From NCBI RefSeq assembly GCF_000412185.1, contig NZ_ASJA01000013.1:32319-96318 (forward strand): a DNA stretch of 64,000 nt. The letters are read 5' to 3'. The notes under the pieces were generated by a model. It did no database searches, was not told the origin of the DNA, and saw nothing but the letters and a program-made list of their open reading frames with translations. The stretch is from Euryhalocaulis caribicus. Lineage in GTDB: Bacteria; Pseudomonadota; Alphaproteobacteria; Caulobacterales; Maricaulaceae. The position numbers and the translations under genes are program-made. The number at the start of each line of letters is the position of its first letter. Position 1 is the stretch's first letter. Below are positions 59,632 to 64,000 of this stretch, piece by piece.

Positions 59632-59811
59632 ATGCCGCTTGAGATGAAACCCGCCTGTCAGACATGCCAGGCGGGTCTCGAGCGGAACGGACCAGCCTTT
59701 ATCTGCAGCTATGAGTGCACGTTCTGCGCCGATTGCGCGGAACAGAAGCACGGCAAGGTTTGCCCCAATTGCGGCGGCGAACTGGTCCCGCGGCCACGGC
59801 GCAAGCCTTGA
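59632..59811 (+). CDS. DUF1272 zinc-ribbon protein
   Basis: This is a protein of 59 residues. The start is [12 protein letters not shown], then [12 protein letters not shown], then [14 protein letters not shown]. Three or four CxxC-type pairs would bind one or two zinc ions. The pattern matches DUF1272, a small family of unknown function. It starts 12 bases after the rplT stop and may be co-transcribed with rplT and pheS. Confidence 0.88.
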   Translation: MPLEMKPACQTCQAGLERNGPAFICSYECTFCADCAEQKHGKVCPNCGGELVPRPRRKP

Positions 59812-59851
59812 AGACTCGCTTCGTCCGCGGAAAAACACGGGGATGCGGGTC

Positions 59852-60925
59852 ATGGACGATCTGGACAAGCTTGAAAGCGATCTGCGCGGCGAGATAGACG
59901 CCGCGCAGGATCTTCGCGCGCTCGACGATGCGCGGATTGCCGCGCTCGGCAAGAAGGGCCGCGTTTCCCTGATGATGCGCGAACTGGGCCAGATGGACCC
60001 GGAACAGCGCAAACAGGCCGGGCAGGCGCTGAACGCGCTGCGCCAGAGGCTGGAAGACGCCGTCACGGCCCGCCGTCAGGCGCTTGAGGAAGCGCATCTG
60101 AACGAGCGTCTGGCGACCGAGCGCGCGGATGTCTCCCTGCCGGTCCGCCCCCGTGCGCAAGGCGGCGTTCACCCGGTCAGCCAGGTGATGGAGGAGATCG
60201 CGGTGATCTTCTCCGAAATGGGTTTCGTCGTCCGTGAAGGCCCGGATATCGAGGACGATTTCCACAATTTCACGGCGCTGAATTTCCCGCCCGATCATCC
60301 GGCGCGCGAAACGCACGATACCTTCTTCCTGGAAGAGACGGACAAGGACGGCAATCCGCTGGTCCTGCGCACCCACACGTCCCCCGTGCAGGTCCGCACG
60401 ATGCTGAACCAGAAGCCGCCTATCCGCATTATCGCGCAGGGCCGGACCTATCGCTGCGACTCCGATCAGACGCACACGCCGATGTTCCACCAGACCGAAG
60501 GGCTGGTGATCGACAAGGCCACCAATATGGGCCACCTCAAGGGGTGCCTGATGGAGTTCATCAGCGCCTATTTCGAACGCGACGTGGAGGTGCGCTTCCG
60601 CCCCCACCACTTCCCCTTCACTGAGCCCAGCGCGGAGATGGACGTTCGCTATGAGCGCGCGGGCGATGAAATCCGCATCGGTCAGGGCGAGGACTGGATG
60701 GAGATTGTCGGCTGCGGGATGGTGCACCCGAACGTGATCGCCAATTGCGGCCTCGACCCGAAGGAATATCAGGGCTTCGCTTTCGGTTTCGGCGTGGACC
60801 GCCTCGCCATGCTGAAATACGGCATGCCCGATTTGCGCGATTTCTTCGCCGCCGATTCCCGCTGGCTGAAACACTATAATTTCCCGGCCCTGATCCAGCC
60901 GAACCTCGCCACGGGGCTGAGCTGA
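59852..60925 (+). CDS. pheS: Phenylalanyl-tRNA synthetase alpha subunit
   Basis: This is a protein of about 357 residues with an N-terminal coiled-coil and a class II catalytic core. Motif 2 appears in G-R-T-Y-R-C-D, with motif 3 in the [13 protein letters not shown] segment. The start at M-D-D-L-D-K-L-E is chosen by family alignment; an ATG nine bases upstream is also in frame. It pairs with pheT but is followed by an intervening gene. Confidence 0.96.
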   Translation: MDDLDKLESDLRGEIDAAQDLRALDDARIAALGKKGRVSLMMRELGQMDPEQRKQAGQALNALRQRLEDAVTARRQALEEAHLNERLATERADVSLPVRPRAQGGVHPVSQVMEEIAVIFSEMGFVVREGPDIEDDFHNFTALNFPPDHPARETHDTFFLEETDKDGNPLVLRTHTSPVQVRTMLNQKPPIRIIAQGRTYRCDSDQTHTPMFHQTEGLVIDKATNMGHLKGCLMEFISAYFERDVEVRFRPHHFPFTEPSAEMDVRYERAGDEIRIGQGEDWMEIVGCGMVHPNVIANCGLDPKEYQGFAFGFGVDRLAMLKYGMPDLRDFFAADSRWLKHYNFPALIQPNLATGLS

Positions 60926-60926
60926 G

Positions 60927-61538
60927 ATGAGCCCGCGCGGTTCGTCCCGCCACTGGCGCATGCGGTTCGAGACGGTGGGGTCGATCAGCGCCATCGTCGT
61001 GGGTCTGGCCGCGCTGGTGATTGCGTGGGACCAGGGCCGCGTGATGCGCGCCCAGCAGCACGGCGAGGTTTATCCCGCCCTGCAGGTGGACGCCTTCACC
61101 TCCACCCAGACCGATACGTTCAGTCTCGGGCTGCGTGTCTCGAATAATGGCGTCGGCCCGGCCTTCATCGAGAATTCGAGCATTCTCCTTGATGGCGAAC
61201 CGCAGGCGCTCGACGCTCTGATCAGCATATTGCCGGAAAATCTCGAGGACCGTTCATGGATGGCCATGGAGGGCCGGAGCGTCGCGCCGGGCCAGACCGT
61301 CGAGGCTTTCTCGGTGAGCTGGAACCGGGACGCGGTGGACGACGCCGTTCTCGCCAAACTGCTGTCCCAGTGGGACCGCTGGGACGTTGAAATCTGTTAC
61401 TGCTCGGTCTTTGACCGCTGCTGGACCGCCACCGCCAATGATATGCGGCGCGATCCCGTCGACGCATGCCCCGTGATCGAGGGCGATGTGTTCGAGGAAT
61501 TTGGCCGCGCCGCCTACCAAATGGAAAACCTGCAATGA
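60927..61538 (+). CDS. Hypothetical membrane-anchored protein between pheS and pheT
   Basis: This is a 203-residue protein with one N-terminal membrane helix (about residues 15-34). The remainder has a beta-rich pattern (V-S-N-N-G-V-G-P-A-F-I-E-N) that resembles small extracytoplasmic or membrane-proximal domains. Cys residues near the end (I-C-Y-C-S-V-F-D-R-C) could form a disulfide or bind metal. It starts 1 base after pheS and its stop overlaps the pheT start, so the three genes are coupled. I do not recognise a family. Confidence 0.75.
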   Translation: MSPRGSSRHWRMRFETVGSISAIVVGLAALVIAWDQGRVMRAQQHGEVYPALQVDAFTSTQTDTFSLGLRVSNNGVGPAFIENSSILLDGEPQALDALISILPENLEDRSWMAMEGRSVAPGQTVEAFSVSWNRDAVDDAVLAKLLSQWDRWDVEICYCSVFDRCWTATANDMRRDPVDACPVIEGDVFEEFGRAAYQMENLQ

Positions 61539-63922
61539 AATTCACCCTGAGCTGGCTGAAAGAGCATCTGGAAACCGAGGCCACGCTCGACGAAATCGTC
61601 GAAGCGATGACCATGGCCGGTCTGGAGGTCGAGGATGTCGAGGATCCCGCCGCGCGCCTCGCCGCCTTCTCCACGGCCAAGGTGATCTCCGCCGAAAAGC
61701 ATCCGGACGCCGACAAGCTGAAAATCTGCACGGTCGAGACCGTGGACGGGATGAAGCAGATCGTCTGCGGCGCGCCGAACGCCCGCGCCGGCATGATCGG
61801 CATCTATGCGCCGCTGGGGGCGTATATTCCGGGTCTGGATTTCTCGCTGGACAAGAAGCCGCGCAAGATCCGCGGGATCGAAAGCTACGGCATGCTCTGC
61901 TCCACCAAGGAGCTGGAAGCGGGTGAAGACCATGACGGCATTGCGGACCTGAAGGACGAATGGCCCGTCGGCACGCCCGCCGCAGAGGCGCTGGGCATGG
62001 CCGACCCGGTGATCGATTTCGAAGTGACGCCCAACCGCCCGGACTGGCTGGGGATTGAGGGCATCGCCCGCGATCTGGCCGCCGCCGGGCTGGGCAAGCT
62101 GAAGGACCGCGCGCCGCGCACGGTCAGCGGCGCCTTCCCGTGCCCGGTCAAGGTCGCGATCCGCGACACTGATTTCTGCCCGGCTTTCGGCCTGCGGCTG
62201 GTGCGCGGCGTGAAGAACGGTCCGTCGCCGGACTGGCTGCAGGCGCGCCTGAAGGCGATTGGCCTGCGTCCGATCAATGCGCTGGTCGATATCACCAATT
62301 TCATCACCTATGACCGTGGACGCCCGCTGCATGTTTTCGATGCGGCCAAGGTGAAAGGCGATCTGGTCATCCGCCGCGCGCTGGAGGGAGAGACCCTCAA
62401 GGCGCTGGACGAGCGGGAATACGCGCTGGACGAGGAAGTCGGGGTGATTGCCGACGATGCGGGCGTGGAATCGCTGGCCGGCGTCATGGGCGGCGAGGAA
62501 ACCGGTTGCACGGACGAGACCACGGACGTTCTGATCGAATCCGCGCTGTGGGACCCCATCGCCATAGCGAAGATCGGCCGCAAGCTGGGCATCATGTCGG
62601 ACGCGCAATACCGCTTCGCGCGCGGCGTCGACACGCATTTCATGAAGGCCGGACTGGAACTGGCCACTGAAATGGTCATGGAGCTGTGCGGCGGCGAACC
62701 GTCCGAGGTCGAAATCGCGGGCGAGATTCCCGCCCCGCCGGAAGCGATCCGCTTCAATTTGTCGGAGCCGGGCCGCCTTACCGGTCTGACGCTGGGCGAA
62801 AAGCGCGAAATGGAGATCCTGACCGATCTCGGCTGCACGATTGACGGCATGGGCGAAGAGACGATCGTCCAGCCGCCGACCTGGCGCCGCGACCTGACGC
62901 AGGACGCCGACCTGGTCGAGGAAATCGCCCGCATTCACGGCTATGACAAGCTGGACGCCACGCCGCTGCCGCGGCTGGAAGGCAATCGTGAGCCGGTGCT
63001 GAGCGAAGGCGCGGAGCGCGCCCGCCGCGCCCGCCGCGCGCTGGCCGCCGATGGCTGGTCGGAGGCGGTTACGTGGTCCTTCTGCCGCGCCGATCAGGCC
63101 GCGCTGTTCGATGGCGAAGACGCCCCGCGCGTCGCCAACCCGATCTCCTCCGAACTGGACACGATGCGGCCGACACCGCTGGTGCACCTGATCCTTGGCC
63201 TGCAGAAGAACGCGGACCGGGGGCAGGGCGGCGTCTGGCTGGCCGAAATCGGCCCGGCCTGGAAAGGCGCCAAACCGGAAGACCAGATGAGCATCGCCGC
63301 CGGCGCTCTGCGCGCGGACGCGGCGCGCCACTGGGAAGGCGCGCAGACGCCGGACATCTTCACAGTGAAGGCTGCGGCCCTGACCGCGCTACAGGCCGCC
63401 GGCGCGCCGGTGGACAACCTGCAGACCGACCGGGATGTCGCCGGCTGGTGGCATCCGGGCCGTTCGGGCGCGATGAAGCTGGGCAACCGCACGCTGGCCG
63501 TATTCGGGGAAATTCACCCGCATGTCCTCAATACGCTGGATATCGAGGGCCGGGTGCTGGCCTTCGAATGCTATCTGGATCAGCTGCCGCCGGTGAAGAA
63601 GAAGGACTCCAAGTCCAAGGGCGCGCTGAACAAATCGGACCTCAATCCGCTGACGCGCGATTTCGCCTTCCTGGTCGACGCCGAAACGCCGGCCGAGCAG
63701 GTGGCGCGGGCGGCCAAGGGCGCGGACAAGAAGCTGATTTCCGATGCGCGAATCTTTGACCTCTATGAAGGCAAGGGCGTGCCGGAGGGGCAGAAATCAC
63801 TGGCCATCGAAGTGACGATCCAGCCGCGCGACGCGACCTTGTCCGACAAGGAGATCGACAAGGTTTCGGACGCCGTCGTCGCCGCGGTCAAAAAGGCCAC
63901 GGGCGCGGAACTCCGCGGCTGA
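61535..63922 (+). CDS. pheT: Phenylalanyl-tRNA synthetase beta subunit
   Basis: This is a protein of about 795 residues. The N-terminus (M-K-F-T-L-S-W-L-K-E-H-L) leads to an OB-fold tRNA-binding domain (A-K-V-I-S-A-E-K-H-P-D-A-D-K-L-K-I-C). The B3/B4 editing domain, the B5 domain (D-L-V-E-E-I-A-R-I-H-G-Y) and the C-terminal anticodon-binding FDX domain follow. Length is standard. The ATG overlaps the stop of the preceding gene by four bases. Confidence 0.97.
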   Translation: MKFTLSWLKEHLETEATLDEIVEAMTMAGLEVEDVEDPAARLAAFSTAKVISAEKHPDADKLKICTVETVDGMKQIVCGAPNARAGMIGIYAPLGAYIPGLDFSLDKKPRKIRGIESYGMLCSTKELEAGEDHDGIADLKDEWPVGTPAAEALGMADPVIDFEVTPNRPDWLGIEGIARDLAAAGLGKLKDRAPRTVSGAFPCPVKVAIRDTDFCPAFGLRLVRGVKNGPSPDWLQARLKAIGLRPINALVDITNFITYDRGRPLHVFDAAKVKGDLVIRRALEGETLKALDEREYALDEEVGVIADDAGVESLAGVMGGEETGCTDETTDVLIESALWDPIAIAKIGRKLGIMSDAQYRFARGVDTHFMKAGLELATEMVMELCGGEPSEVEIAGEIPAPPEAIRFNLSEPGRLTGLTLGEKREMEILTDLGCTIDGMGEETIVQPPTWRRDLTQDADLVEEIARIHGYDKLDATPLPRLEGNREPVLSEGAERARRARRALAADGWSEAVTWSFCRADQAALFDGEDAPRVANPISSELDTMRPTPLVHLILGLQKNADRGQGGVWLAEIGPAWKGAKPEDQMSIAAGALRADAARHWEGAQTPDIFTVKAAALTALQAAGAPVDNLQTDRDVAGWWHPGRSGAMKLGNRTLAVFGEIHPHVLNTLDIEGRVLAFECYLDQLPPVKKKDSKSKGALNKSDLNPLTRDFAFLVDAETPAEQVARAAKGADKKLISDARIFDLYEGKGVPEGQKSLAIEVTIQPRDATLSDKEIDKVSDAVVAAVKKATGAELRG

Positions 63923-63933
63923 TCAGTATAAAT

Positions 63934-63964
63934 CCCTCGCCCCCTTAGAGGGGGAGAGGGTTTT
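63934..63964 (+). terminator. Hairpin terminator after pheT
   Basis: A CCCTC-G-CCCCCT arm pairs with AGGGGG-A-GAGGG around a TAG loop, followed by four T. It begins 12 bases after the pheT stop. Similar GC-rich hairpins are common intergenic elements in alphaproteobacteria, so a repeat element is an alternative reading. Confidence 0.6.
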
Positions 63965-64000
63965 GAGCGCCCAATCTCTGATTGGCTTTGCGCGAAAGGG

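Noticed and set aside
61514..63331. A 605-codon minus-strand frame opposite pheT
   Set aside because: The plus strand is a complete pheT. Long antisense frames are frequent in GC-rich DNA because stops are rare.
1..64000. CRISPR array, insertion sequences, prophage or rRNA genes
   Set aside because: No regularly spaced repeats, transposase or integrase motifs, phage structural genes or rRNA sequences were found on reading both strands.

Overview
The window is a GC-rich, almost fully coding chromosomal segment from an alphaproteobacterium. Its gene content (aa3-type cytochrome oxidase subunit IV, RcdA- and TrcR-type cell-cycle regulators, COQ9, split pntAA/pntAB/pntB transhydrogenase, many DUF families typical of the class) suggests a stalked or marine Caulobacterales/Maricaulales/Hyphomonadaceae-like lineage. 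This placement is an inference from gene families, not from a tree. There is no intergenic stretch over 300 bases, and I see no insertion sequence, prophage, rRNA or CRISPR array.

Layout. 1-13.8 kb: end of the succinate dehydrogenase operon (sdhA 3' end, sdhB), an RDD membrane protein, a secreted GlpQ-type phosphodiesterase, a Na+/H+ antiporter, an NDUFA9-like protein, a CPBP protease, UppP, a CDF metal exporter, a GST, a cytochrome P450, QueG, MtgA and a small oxidase subunit. 13.8-19.2 kb: the transhydrogenase operon, unusually split by two tandem paralogous sulfotransferase genes between pntAB and pntB, followed by a methyltransferase. 19.2-25 kb: a ZntB/CorA-type transporter, an H-NOX (haem NO-binding) gene translationally coupled to a cytosolic histidine kinase, a DksA-type zinc-finger protein, an ABC exporter pair, and rpsU. 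25-34 kb: COQ9, purEK, a diguanylate cyclase, two DUF465 genes, an SDR, a metal-type MerR regulator divergent from an ICMT-like methyltransferase, TrcR, a quinone oxidoreductase, DUF1192, RcdA and L31.

34-40.7 kb: a class A penicillin-binding protein, a peptidoglycan-binding lipoprotein, a MotA/TolQ-like plus MotB/OmpA-like pair, an inositol monophosphatase, EF-P and a tRNA-Leu(CAG). 40.7-50.7 kb: envelope polysaccharide or glycolipid functions on both strands (flippase-like protein, sulfotransferase, GT-C-like membrane protein, methyltransferase, GT2, TPR protein, hydrolase, GT4, GT9). 50.7-59 kb: infC followed by a copper-handling cluster on the minus strand (csoR, Cys-rich secreted protein, copA, copB, DUF411, PepSY, permease, DUF4396) with two CsoR-type palindromes, then an acyltransferase. 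59-64 kb: rpmI-rplT, a DUF1272 zinc-ribbon protein, and pheS-pheT with a membrane-anchored gene of unknown function inserted between them.

Points most worth a second look: the sulfotransferase pair inside the pnt operon; the H-NOX/kinase pair whose YxSxR haem motif has its Arg shifted by one; infC and rpsU, which both appear to start at non-canonical codons (ATA and ATC); the copper cluster lying between infC and rpmI-rplT; and the insertion between pheS and pheT. All family assignments are from motif and sequence recognition alone; no database search was run.
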